In this document: positions 7,454 through 13,817 of the stretch, in pieces
Position numbering within the stretch: the first letter of the stretch is position 1
Layout: each line of letters opens with the position of its first letter
Assembly (NCBI GenBank): GCA_030536565.1
Contig: JAUNPT010000024.1
Location: forward strand, 1-19,156
Source of the DNA: Eubacteriales bacterium
GTDB lineage: Bacteria; Bacillota; Clostridia; Lachnospirales; Lachnospiraceae
Reading direction: 5' to 3'
Length of the DNA: 19,156 nt
Notes under the pieces: generated by a model
What the model was told of the DNA's origin: nothing
Database searches by the model: none
What the model saw: the letters and a program-made list of their open reading frames with translations, nothing else
Program-made: the position numbers and the translations under genes

Positions 7454-9016
7454 TTAGTATAAACCTTTCTTTCTAAATATCAATATCGGCCCAAAATAAG
7501 TTACACCTGCAACAGCCAGTGCAGACATTAATGCCACCACATTGCTTCCTACCATAGTGTACACACCTTTATATGTAAGCCATGTTGCAGCCCCCATAAT
7601 CAGTGCACATATGCATGGAGCAAGAAAAATTTTTTCATAATCCATTCTATATCCGCTATACCGCCGCAGCTCCATAAGATTCATCACAAAAATTATAATT
7701 GGAAATGTTGTGTTGCCAAGAACCAGCGCAAATATCCCCATATCTGTAAACTTCAATAATATAAACACAAGCACCACATGTACCAGAACAGAAATCAGTG
7801 AATGCTTTACAGGCTTATTCATCATATTCATTCCCTGAAGGCCTGCGCTTGTAACAGTTGAAAGGCAGTAAAACACCACAGAAACCGCACCAAGCCTTAA
7901 CATTGCTACTCCCAAAGCACTATCATAGCTTGCAAATAAAAGCTTGATTATAGGCTGTCCTACTATCATAAACCCAACAAATGAAGGAACAGCAACCAGC
8001 ATATTAGCCTTAAGTGTTCCGTCAATCTTTTCATTTATTGCCGAATATTTTTCCAAAGCATAAGATGCTGCAACACTTGGGAGCAAAGATGCCGCCATTG
8101 CTGAAGCAATAGCCTGCGGGATACCTACCAGAAGTCCATAGCTGCTGTTATAGTTTCCAAGGTCGGTCTCAATACTTACAATTCTTCCTGCCATAATATT
8201 AGAAAACATGATATCATCAATAACTGCACTAATCTGATAAAATGTCTGACTTAATATTATCGGTATCATTGTCATGGCAATAAGCCGGTACATTCTGCCA
8301 TCGCTTTCAATTTTTGTGCTTTTATCTTTTCTGACCATACGCATAAATGTCGGTCTATATACAAAGTAAATAAAAGCGACAAAAATAAGCGCTGCAAGTG
8401 CTCCTGCCAGAGTTCCCAATGTTGAACCTGCTGCTCCATATGCTGCCGCATTTTCAGATTCCCTAAAAACATTTACCAGAATATATCCTGCCGCTATACT
8501 TACAACTGCATTGACAAGCTGTTCAATAATCTGTGATACAGCAGTTGGAATCATGGTTTCCTGTCCCTGAAAGAACCCTCTGAGCACGCCAAGAATTGCC
8601 ACAACAAAAACTGTAGGTGCCAATACTCTAAGTGGTATTGCAACTCCACAAACCCCTCCTCCGTAAATCACATTTTCAATAAAATCTGCTCCAAAGAAAA
8701 GCAGCACTGACGCAATTCCACCAGTAACTGTTGCAACAACCAGCGAACAGACCATAACCTTCCTCGCACTCTTAAATCTGTGTTTTACAAATCTCGTTGA
8801 AATCAGTGCTGAAATAGCAATGGGAAGCCCAAAAGATGAAAGCACAAGCATTATGTTATACAGATTAAATGCAGTACCATATATGCCAGTTCCTTTACTT
8901 CCAATTATATTAAGCATGGGAATACGATAAAGCATTCCTATTATCTTCACAAGTATACTTGCAATCGCCAGTATTCCGCCATGAACTATAAATCTTTGTT
9001 TTTTATCTTCAGACAT
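7454..9016 (-). CDS. MOP-superfamily flippase, SpoVB/MurJ-like
   Basis: This 520-residue integral membrane protein has about 14 hydrophobic segments spread evenly, as in the polysaccharide-transport/MVF branch of the multidrug/oligosaccharidyl-lipid/polysaccharide superfamily. The N-terminus (GGILAIASILVKIIGMLYRIP) and the GxxGxGIYG stretch near residue 42 match the Bacillus SpoVB/YtgP group that flips undecaprenyl-linked cell-wall precursors. Length fits SpoVB (about 518) slightly better than YtgP/MurJ (about 544), so I cannot choose between a vegetative and a sporulation-specific flippase. The ATG at 9014-9016 has GGAG at 5-base spacing and a near-consensus promoter upstream. It is the first gene of the run containing gntR, mcsA, mcsB and clpC, which makes an envelope function part of the same transcript. 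Confidence 0.88.
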   Translation of the reverse strand: MSEDKKQRFIVHGGILAIASILVKIIGMLYRIPMLNIIGSKGTGIYGTAFNLYNIMLVLSSFGLPIAISALISTRFVKHRFKSARKVMVCSLVVATVTGGIASVLLFFGADFIENVIYGGGVCGVAIPLRVLAPTVFVVAILGVLRGFFQGQETMIPTAVSQIIEQLVNAVVSIAAGYILVNVFRESENAAAYGAAGSTLGTLAGALAALIFVAFIYFVYRPTFMRMVRKDKSTKIESDGRMYRLIAMTMIPIILSQTFYQISAVIDDIMFSNIMAGRIVSIETDLGNYNSSYGLLVGIPQAIASAMAASLLPSVAASYALEKYSAINEKIDGTLKANMLVAVPSFVGFMIVGQPIIKLLFASYDSALGVAMLRLGAVSVVFYCLSTVTSAGLQGMNMMNKPVKHSLISVLVHVVLVFILLKFTDMGIFALVLGNTTFPIIIFVMNLMELRRYSGYRMDYEKIFLAPCICALIMGAATWLTYKGVYTMVGSNVVALMSALAVAGVTYFGPILIFRKKGLY

Positions 9017-9071
9017 ATCTACTCCGTCCTTACTTTTTACATATCTATATCCTAAAAAGCATCTACGTTTG

Positions 9072-9100
9072 ATAATATAATAATTTACCGATTATTTCAA
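9072..9100 (-). promoter_or_regulatory. Sigma-A promoter of the flippase-gntR-mcsA-mcsB-clpC operon
   Basis: On the minus strand TTGAAA (9095-9100) and TATTAT (9072-9077) are separated by exactly 17 bases, 56 bases upstream of the flippase ATG. No promoter or terminator of comparable quality is seen between here and clpC. An AT-rich dyad, AATAAT-N6-ATTATT (9079-9096), overlaps the spacer and reaches into the -35 box, and a second, ATAAATTATTTAT (9100-9112), lies on its upstream edge; either could be an operator. Confidence 0.65.
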
Positions 9101-9131
9101 TAAATTATTTATAAACTTGAATTAGTTAGTA

Positions 9132-9159
9132 ACCTGGTCAAGTCCCCCTACATATTATA
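9132..9159 (+). promoter_or_regulatory. Candidate sporulation (sigma-K-like) promoter of the Cys-rich gene
   Basis: CATATTATA (9151-9159) fits the mother-cell sigma-K -10 pattern CATANNNTA, and an AC dinucleotide (9132-9133) lies 17 bases upstream, as that sigma factor prefers. No convincing sigma-A -35 box is at the right distance. The pattern is short and the region AT-rich, so a chance match is quite possible. Confidence 0.3.
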
Positions 9160-9189
9160 TCATTGTAAATGATTTTGGAGGAACACAAA

Positions 9190-9438
9190 ATGAGTGATTT
9201 AGCAGCAACAAACTGTGGAGGATGCAACGACTGCGGAGGATGTAATTCAGGTGGATTATTCAGTAATGGATGCAACAATTCATGCATCTGGATTATTCTC
9301 CTTCTTCTTTTCTGCGGCGGCGGCAGCACATTTGGCAGTAATGGCTGTGGATGCGGCAATAATGGCTGCAACAGCTGTACTATCCTGATTCTCCTTTTAC
9401 TTTTCTGTGGTGACGGCTTTGGCTGTGGATGCAACTAA
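9190..9438 (+). CDS. Small Gly/Cys-rich protein with duplicated hydrophobic unit
   Basis: This 82-residue protein has 14 cysteines and many glycines and asparagines. It is made of two similar units: GCNNSC-IWIILLLLFCGGG (27-45) and GCNSC-TILILLLLFCGDG (59-76), each a Cys/Gly/Asn turn region followed by about 8-9 hydrophobic residues and FCG. An N-terminal CGGCNDCGGC run (9-18) adds four cysteines at three-residue spacing. The hydrophobic stretches are short for membrane helices. I recall similar Clostridia proteins carrying the borrowed name 'chorion class high-cysteine' protein, which is not a function. The ATG at 9190 has GGAGG at 8-base spacing; an upstream in-frame ATG at 9169 has no site. 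A strong terminator follows, so it is a single-gene unit. A structural, cross-linked or metal-binding role, perhaps in the spore coat, is inference. Confidence 0.85.
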   Translation: MSDLAATNCGGCNDCGGCNSGGLFSNGCNNSCIWIILLLLFCGGGSTFGSNGCGCGNNGCNSCTILILLLLFCGDGFGCGCN

Positions 9439-9473
9439 CTGCCTCCTTTGACTACAGCAGCTTACTTTCAGGG

Positions 9474-9497
9474 AGCCACCGGTTTTTGCCGGTGGCT
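9474..9497 (+). terminator. Rho-independent terminator of the Cys-rich gene
   Basis: A 9-bp GC-rich stem (AGCCACCGG 9474-9482 with CCGGTGGCT 9489-9497) closes a TTTTTG loop. It is followed on the plus strand by a T-rich tail, TTATTTATTTATTTT. It lies 35 bases past the stop. The tail overlaps the 3' end of the convergent 39-residue ORF; on the minus strand no T-run follows, so it should act mainly rightward. Confidence 0.88.
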
Positions 9498-9500
9498 TAT

Positions 9501-9620
9501 TTATTTATTTTCGGTCTCCTCTGCTTCCTGTTCTCTGTGCTTTTTTATACACTCACTATCAATTTCATATATTGTTTTTTCATCTTCAATCAATATATTA
9601 TTTTCATACCTTTCTTCCAT
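9501..9620 (-). CDS. Candidate 39-residue acidic micro-protein
   Basis: An ATG at 9618-9620 opens a 40-codon frame ending in TAA at 9501-9503. The product is very hydrophilic: MEERYENNILIEDEKTIYEI is followed by DSECIKKHREQEAEETENK, with one cysteine and a charged helical tail. In-frame use of Glu and Lys codons, the lack of any other gene here, and the tight fit between the promoter region and the terminator tail argue that it is real. I have a vague memory of short Clostridia proteins with a similar YEID-x-x-C core, which cannot be checked here. The ribosome site is only GGCGG at 5-base spacing, one base off consensus. It is divergent from the 9774 gene and shares a 150-base regulatory region with it. 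Confidence 0.5.
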   Translation of the reverse strand: MEERYENNILIEDEKTIYEIDSECIKKHREQEAEETENK

Positions 9621-9684
9621 CTATACCGCCACACATTCATATATATATAATTAATATATGTACTCTCTTTCCTGCTGCCACATT

Positions 9685-9717
9685 TTATCATATGCCGCAG
9701 GCTGATGCATATAATAA
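9685..9717. promoter_or_regulatory. Dyad with sigma-E-like promoter matches on both strands
   Basis: TTATCATATGC (9685-9695) and GCATATAATAA (9707-9717) form an inverted repeat with 10 of 11 positions matching and an 11-base spacer. Rightward, TCATAT (9688-9693), 14 bases and CATATAAT (9708-9715) resemble the mother-cell sigma-E consensus KMATATT/CATACANT, one base off in the -10 box. Leftward, the same bases read TTATATG, 13 bases, CATATGAT. The site lies 56 bases before the 9774 gene and 64 bases before the 39-residue ORF. It could equally be the operator of an unknown regulator. Confidence 0.35.
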
Positions 9718-9773
9718 TTAACAAACAGCTTTTATTTACATGTCCACATCAACCTGCTATACGGAGGAATATC

Positions 9774-10253
9774 ATGGCAAAAATATATCCAATTACCGAA
9801 TTTGATTCTATAACGCTGCCCGCTATGCTGCAAATTTTCAAAGCCATAATTCCATTTATGGATTATGATATGCAGCGTTCCATATCTACTGTTATACGTG
9901 CAGATGAGCTTATTCACACAATAAACTTCTATAAATCACCTGCAAATTGCAAATGCTTTAAAAGCTGCAGCTCTGATTTTTGCATTTCCAGCTCCAGCTC
10001 CATTCAGGAAATCTTAAACAATGAAAAAATTTTAAACATGATATTAAAATACTGTCCTGAAGAAGCTGAAAATATGTTAAACCAGTTTAAAAGCTTTTCC
10101 AGCATGTCTGACTTGTTTAATGTATTTCATCAGGGAAGCACAAATGCTAATGGCTTCACATTCGATGAAAAAACTTTGCTTAATCCTTCACAGCAAAATC
10201 TATATAACCAATATATTCATCAGCTTGACCAGATTGATTTATCAAAAAAATAA
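9774..10253 (+). CDS. Unknown 159-residue protein with a central Cys cluster
   Basis: I do not recognise this family. The N-terminal part (about 12-52, LPAMLQIFKAIIPFMDYDMQ onward) looks like two amphipathic helices. A short linker then carries four cysteines, C59, C61, C65 and C70, followed by a run of five or more serines (72-76). The C-terminal half is again helical and Asn/Gln-rich, with a fifth Cys at 94. There is no signal peptide or true membrane segment. The ATG at 9774 has GGAGG at 6-base spacing; the longer frame from 9705 has no site and is rejected. It is 18 bases upstream of the 84-residue gene and surely cotranscribed with it. The cysteine cluster could bind a metal or form disulfides. 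Its only regulatory hint is the sigma-E-like dyad upstream. Confidence 0.85.
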   Translation: MAKIYPITEFDSITLPAMLQIFKAIIPFMDYDMQRSISTVIRADELIHTINFYKSPANCKCFKSCSSDFCISSSSSIQEILNNEKILNMILKYCPEEAENMLNQFKSFSSMSDLFNVFHQGSTNANGFTFDEKTLLNPSQQNLYNQYIHQLDQIDLSKK

Positions 10254-10271
10254 TATAAACAAGGAGATTTT

Positions 10272-10526
10272 ATGTCTGAATTAGATTTTCGCAAGCAACT
10301 GCTTCTCAATGAATTTAAAAGCCTTTCTAAAGGAAAGAAAAATGATGAAATGCTTCCCCTTATTTTTGCAATCAGCAGTAAAGCCAAGCAGGCAGGCATT
10401 ACATTTGGCCCAGAGGATTTTGAAATTATCCTTGAGCAGTTAAAAAAGGATATGTCACCTGAAGAACAGCTATTAATACCACAGCTCCTTCAGCTTCTTC
10501 AAGCCCAGCATACTAAAAAGCAGTAA
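10272..10526 (+). CDS. Unknown 84-residue helical protein, second gene of the pair
   Basis: I do not recognise this protein. It is predicted to be mostly alpha-helical: a charged N-terminus, a helix around MLPLIFAISSKAKQAGITF (27-45), then PEDFEIILEQLKKDMSPEEQ (47-66) and a Leu/Gln-rich end (68-80). It has no cysteine, signal peptide or membrane segment. The ATG is preceded by AAGGAG at 5-base spacing and lies 18 bases after the 159-residue gene, so the two are expressed together and may form a complex. The repeated small helices separated by Pro-Glu turns suggest a protein-binding module rather than an enzyme. After the stop there is only a weak A/T hairpin, so some read-through into tyrA is possible. 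Confidence 0.82.
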   Translation: MSELDFRKQLLLNEFKSLSKGKKNDEMLPLIFAISSKAKQAGITFGPEDFEIILEQLKKDMSPEEQLLIPQLLQLLQAQHTKKQ

Positions 10527-10553
10527 TTTTGTATTTTTTTAAATACATAGCAT

Positions 10554-10603
10554 TTAAAGGTTTTATTTATAGCTTTAAAGTGTTAAAGTGTATTCATTAC
10601 AAT
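10554..10603 (+). promoter_or_regulatory. Candidate tyrA promoter with repeated TTAAAG elements
   Basis: TTAAAG (10575-10580) and TACAAT (10598-10603) are 17 bases apart, an acceptable sigma-A promoter 26 bases before the tyrA start. The -35 box is the first copy of a perfect tandem repeat, TTAAAGTG TTAAAGTG (10575-10590). A further TTAAAG is at 10554 and another at 10610, and TTTAAAG/CTTTAAA (10553-10559, 10573-10579) form an inverted pair. Such clustering could be an operator, though the region is AT-rich. Confidence 0.4.
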
Positions 10604-10628
10604 TTTAGATTAAAGGTAGGTTTTACTT

Positions 10629-11480
10629 ATGTCTTTTAAAAACATAGGATTTATTGGTTTTGGACTCATCGGAGGTTCTATTGCTCGCGCCATCAAGTCC
10701 GTCCGTCCAGAATGCACAATCACAGTTACAAGCCGCTCACTTACACCCTTACATCGGGCGTTAAATGACGGAATTATAGATAATATATGTGATTCCCCTG
10801 ACAATACATTTTCAAAGTGTGATTTTATAATTATATGTACGCCTGTCATAACTATTGCCAGCTATCTTAAACAGCTTAAGGATATTATAAATCCCAGCTG
10901 CTTAATTTCTGATGTAGGAAGCGTTAAAGGCTTTGTCCATAATGCAGTAAAACAATTAAATCTGGAAAAGAATTTTATTGGAGGACACCCAATGGCAGGC
11001 TCGGAACTTACAGGCTATGCCAACTCCTCCGCAGAAATACTGAATGGTGCAAAATATATAATAACCCCCACACCCTTCACAACCGATTCCCAGCTTAATG
11101 CCCTAAAGGATTTTATATATGAAATCAAGGCCGAACCAATTGTAATGGACGCGGCTGCCCACGATTATGCCGCTGCCGGAATAAGCCATGTACCGCACTT
11201 GTCCGCCTGTGCACTTACACATATGGTAAAAAAGCAGGATACTTCCAGTCATTATATGCATATAATGGCAGCTGGCGGTTTTAAGGATTCTACAAGAATT
11301 GCTGCCTCCTCACCTGAAATGTGGGAACAGATTTGTGCTGCCAATGGTGATGCAATAAGCCAGATGCTTTCTGAATATATCGATATCCTTAATGAAATTA
11401 AGAATAACATTGATTCAAAAACACCTGGCTACATTAAAAACATATTTACAGAATCACGCGATTACCGTAATACATTTTAA
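10629..11480 (+). CDS. tyrA: Prephenate dehydrogenase TyrA
   Basis: TyrA converts prephenate to 4-hydroxyphenylpyruvate with NAD in tyrosine synthesis. The 283 residues show an N-terminal Rossmann fold with GFGLIG (10-15), the SDVGSVKG strand (94-101), the active-site GGHPMAGSE (118-126, H120) and the helical dimerisation domain with SHVPHLSA (186-193) and TRIAASSPEMW (222-232). The protein ends without the ACT regulatory domain that makes the Bacillus enzyme about 370 residues long, so tyrosine feedback through ACT is not expected. The ATG has AGGTAGG at 8-base spacing. It stands alone among aromatic-pathway genes here; aroA, aroH or pheA are not adjacent. It converges on the kinase gene with only 7 bases between stop codons and no visible terminator. 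Confidence 0.93.
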   Translation: MSFKNIGFIGFGLIGGSIARAIKSVRPECTITVTSRSLTPLHRALNDGIIDNICDSPDNTFSKCDFIIICTPVITIASYLKQLKDIINPSCLISDVGSVKGFVHNAVKQLNLEKNFIGGHPMAGSELTGYANSSAEILNGAKYIITPTPFTTDSQLNALKDFIYEIKAEPIVMDAAAHDYAAAGISHVPHLSACALTHMVKKQDTSSHYMHIMAAGGFKDSTRIAASSPEMWEQICAANGDAISQMLSEYIDILNEIKNNIDSKTPGYIKNIFTESRDYRNTF

Positions 11481-11487
11481 TAATTAT

Positions 11488-13101
11488 TTAAACCCTAAAG
11501 CAGCCGCCTCCGACAAACTCTCTTAAAATTGAATCCATTGGCAGAAGGTCTGAAGAATAAGTCAGGAAATAGTCCAGGAACTTCAATAGTCTCTTGGCTT
11601 CCTGATATTCAGGCTCATCTTTCCCAATAGAGAACAATATAGGCTGTACATATGGCTTTAACACTGCAAGCTCATATGGCATTGCCGAATTAAACATTAC
11701 ATCTGCATCTTCCTGAAATGGGAAGATATTTTTTTCTTCCCCCCTCCTTACAGATTCCCACATAGAGAGCGTATTCTTAGCCGATGAACCTCTTGTTCTG
11801 TAATCTCTTACAAGACGTCTTATAAGACGTCCATCAGTAGTTGCAACTCTGTTATGCTCATCAACATTTAACTGCGTAAGCGCACTTATATAAATTTTAA
11901 ACTTACTTTCTACTGGAAGCGAATATGACAGCTCATCATTAAGGCAATGTATCCCCTCTATCACCAGCACATCATCTTTACCAAGCTTTAATGTATTACC
12001 TCTGTATTCTTTACATCCAGTCTTAAAATTGAAGGTCGGCATCTGAACCTCCCTGCCTTCTAAAAGCTCCTGCATATGCCTGTTAAACAATTCTATGTCA
12101 ATTGCATGAATATCTTCAAAATTAAATTTGCCTTGTGCATCTTTAGGGGTCTGCTCTCTCTCAACGAAATAATCGTCCACTCCGATTGGATGTGGTTTAT
12201 ATCCACTTGCCATAAGCTGAATAGAAAGCCTGTGCGAAAATGTTGTTTTTCCTGAGGAAGAAGGTCCCGCAATCATAATAAACTTAACGCCCTTTTTCTT
12301 CTTGATTTCATTTACAATTTCCACGATTTTCTGTTCCTGTAGAGCTTCCTGAACCAGAACCAGTGATTCCATATCACCATTGATAATATGTTCATTTAAA
12401 TCCCCAACCGTTGATATTTGGAGCATATCTGCCCATTTTGATGATTCCTTAAGAACACTAAAAAGCTTTTCCTGTGGTTTAAATTCAGGAACCATCTCAG
12501 GATTTTCCTTGACAGGCAGTTGTAAAACAAACCCTTCATCATAAGCAAACAAGTCAAATGTTTTAAGTATGCCTGTAGCTCTTGCCATATATCCATAAAA
12601 GTAATCTTTAAAACCATCAAGGCTATATACATTAACATAGGAACCCATTCGGCATTTGAACAGCTTTGTCTTATCTTCCATTCCGTATTTTTCAAAAAGC
12701 TCAATAGCTTTGCCCGTCTTTACAGTTTTCTTAATAATAGGAATATCTTCCATAACATCTGAAAGCATTTTCTCCTTTACCTTATCAAGAAAGCTCTGAC
12801 TGCATTCTATGTTCCCCTTAATCTCACAATATAAGCCTTTACTGATTGAATACTCTACCGTAACCTTATTTACAGAATCCATTGGAGCTGTCTTGTATAT
12901 AGCATTTAACATAAGAAGCACAACACTTCTTTTATATGTTTCATTTCCTATAGCTGTATCCGTAGTAATAAACTCGACTTTTTCATCTGTAATTTCCTTA
13001 TCCGACAATTCTACAAGCTTATTATTAACCTTTGCCAGTATAATTGCATGTTTATAGCCTGCCTGAGCCTCCAGCGCAAGCTCAAATAATGTCTTTGCCA
13101 T
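11488..13101 (-). CDS. TGS/ThrRS-like plus uridine-kinase fusion (nucleoside kinase)
   Basis: This 537-residue protein joins an N-terminal region like the TGS and second additional domains of threonyl-tRNA synthetase (about 1-200, ending near DEGFVLQLP) to a uridine kinase/phosphoribulokinase P-loop domain (about 265-480). The kinase part shows Walker A GPSSSGKT (279-286), DDYF (309-312), the IEGIHCLN stretch and a conserved C-terminus ending REFVGGGCFRV. It probably phosphorylates a nucleoside; the substrate is not known to me. Compared with the family as I remember it, the first two strands of TGS (about 16 residues) are missing. An ATG at 13125, overlapping the trmK stop by 8 bases, gives eight more residues, but AGGA six bases before the ATG at 13101 supports the shorter form. 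It is the last gene of the dgt-dnaG-rpoD-trmK operon. Confidence 0.9.
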   Translation of the reverse strand: MAKTLFELALEAQAGYKHAIILAKVNNKLVELSDKEITDEKVEFITTDTAIGNETYKRSVVLLMLNAIYKTAPMDSVNKVTVEYSISKGLYCEIKGNIECSQSFLDKVKEKMLSDVMEDIPIIKKTVKTGKAIELFEKYGMEDKTKLFKCRMGSYVNVYSLDGFKDYFYGYMARATGILKTFDLFAYDEGFVLQLPVKENPEMVPEFKPQEKLFSVLKESSKWADMLQISTVGDLNEHIINGDMESLVLVQEALQEQKIVEIVNEIKKKKGVKFIMIAGPSSSGKTTFSHRLSIQLMASGYKPHPIGVDDYFVEREQTPKDAQGKFNFEDIHAIDIELFNRHMQELLEGREVQMPTFNFKTGCKEYRGNTLKLGKDDVLVIEGIHCLNDELSYSLPVESKFKIYISALTQLNVDEHNRVATTDGRLIRRLVRDYRTRGSSAKNTLSMWESVRRGEEKNIFPFQEDADVMFNSAMPYELAVLKPYVQPILFSIGKDEPEYQEAKRLLKFLDYFLTYSSDLLPMDSILREFVGGGCFRV

Positions 13102-13117
13102 ACCCCTTCCTGCCTTC

Positions 13118-13816
13118 CTATTCATAATATTTTAAAGCCTCTAAAATAACCATCTCCTCTTTCTTCAAAGCCTTAAATCTTGCAGCTGCCGCTTCACTGC
13201 CCCTTAAATCCTTAAGTTTTTCCAAAAGCCTTCCATTCAATTCTAATTCCCTGCACAGAAGCTCCTTTAACACAGGATCCCGCCTCTCCAATAAAATCCC
13301 GCCATACCGGTTCTTTGCAGATTGAGCAATAAATTGATACCTGCAATCCATAATGACATAATATTGATTATCTTCTTTTATCATTAATTCATTCACGATA
13401 TGTATATTGTTATTTTTTAAAAATATTCTAAATTCCGCCCATTCTGACTGAGGAGATAAAATAAGCTGCATTCCATCTCTTAGCTTATCAATCCCATTGC
13501 CAAGAATCTGTTGCATCAGCTTTCCCCCCATACCGCATATTGTTACTGTCTTTGCCTCATCTATATTAAGCTTTTCCAATCCATCTGACAGCCTTAACTC
13601 AACCTCACTCTTAATACCATATTCAGCTATATTATTCTCAGCCTTCGAAAGAGGGCCACTCCTGACATCCATCGCAATAACATGAGGCGAAATACCATTT
13701 TTCACAAGATATATTGGCAGATATCCATGATCTGTTCCAATATCTGCCACAATATTCCCTTTAATCACAAGTCCTGCTGCTGTCTGTAGTCTTTTTGATA
13801 TCTTTAATCTATCCAT
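13118..13816 (-). CDS. trmK: tRNA (adenine-22-N1)-methyltransferase TrmK
   Basis: TrmK methylates N1 of adenine 22 in tRNA using S-adenosylmethionine. The 232 residues show a Rossmann methyltransferase with motif I DIGTDHGYLP (25-34), the acidic end of strand 2 (AMD, 48-50), SDGLE (77-81) and the family-specific CGMGG (94-98), then LSPQSEW and a C-terminal helical hairpin. Two starts are possible: ATG 13816, one base after the rpoD stop, or TTG 13825, which overlaps that stop by 8 bases and has AAGGA five bases upstream. The family normally begins shortly before the LSKRL-like helix, which fits ATG 13816. Its position directly after rpoD is the classic Firmicutes order. The usual next gene, a Nif3-like protein, is absent. 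Confidence 0.93.
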   Translation of the reverse strand: MDRLKISKRLQTAAGLVIKGNIVADIGTDHGYLPIYLVKNGISPHVIAMDVRSGPLSKAENNIAEYGIKSEVELRLSDGLEKLNIDEAKTVTICGMGGKLMQQILGNGIDKLRDGMQLILSPQSEWAEFRIFLKNNNIHIVNELMIKEDNQYYVIMDCRYQFIAQSAKNRYGGILLERRDPVLKELLCRELELNGRLLEKLKDLRGSEAAAARFKALKKEEMVILEALKYYE

Positions 13817-13817
13817 A

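Noticed and set aside
9131..9145. GGTCAA near the flippase promoter as a CtsR operator
   Set aside because: CtsR needs two direct heptads at fixed spacing. Only one imperfect half (GGTCAAG) is present, with no partner on either side.
9017..9189. CIRCE (HrcA) element upstream of the flippase-clpC operon
   Set aside because: No TTAGCACTC...GAGTGCTAA inverted repeat is visible in the region.
9638..9660. CATATATATATAATTAATATATG as a regulatory dyad
   Set aside because: Simple A/T alternation gives imperfect symmetry by chance. I could not separate it from low-complexity sequence.
9705..9773. Longer start for the 159-residue protein at 9705
   Set aside because: No ribosome site there. The ATG at 9774 has GGAGG at ideal spacing, and the candidate promoter overlaps the longer start.
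10530..10547. TGTATTT/AAATACA hairpin as terminator of the unknown gene pair
   Set aside because: The stem is only A/T pairs apart from one G-C, and no T-run follows. It is not credible as an efficient terminator.
12396..12704. 102-residue frame within the kinase gene and other opposite-frame ORFs in clpC, rpoD and dnaG
   Set aside because: These are shadows of strongly conserved genes, with no ribosome sites or recognisable products.
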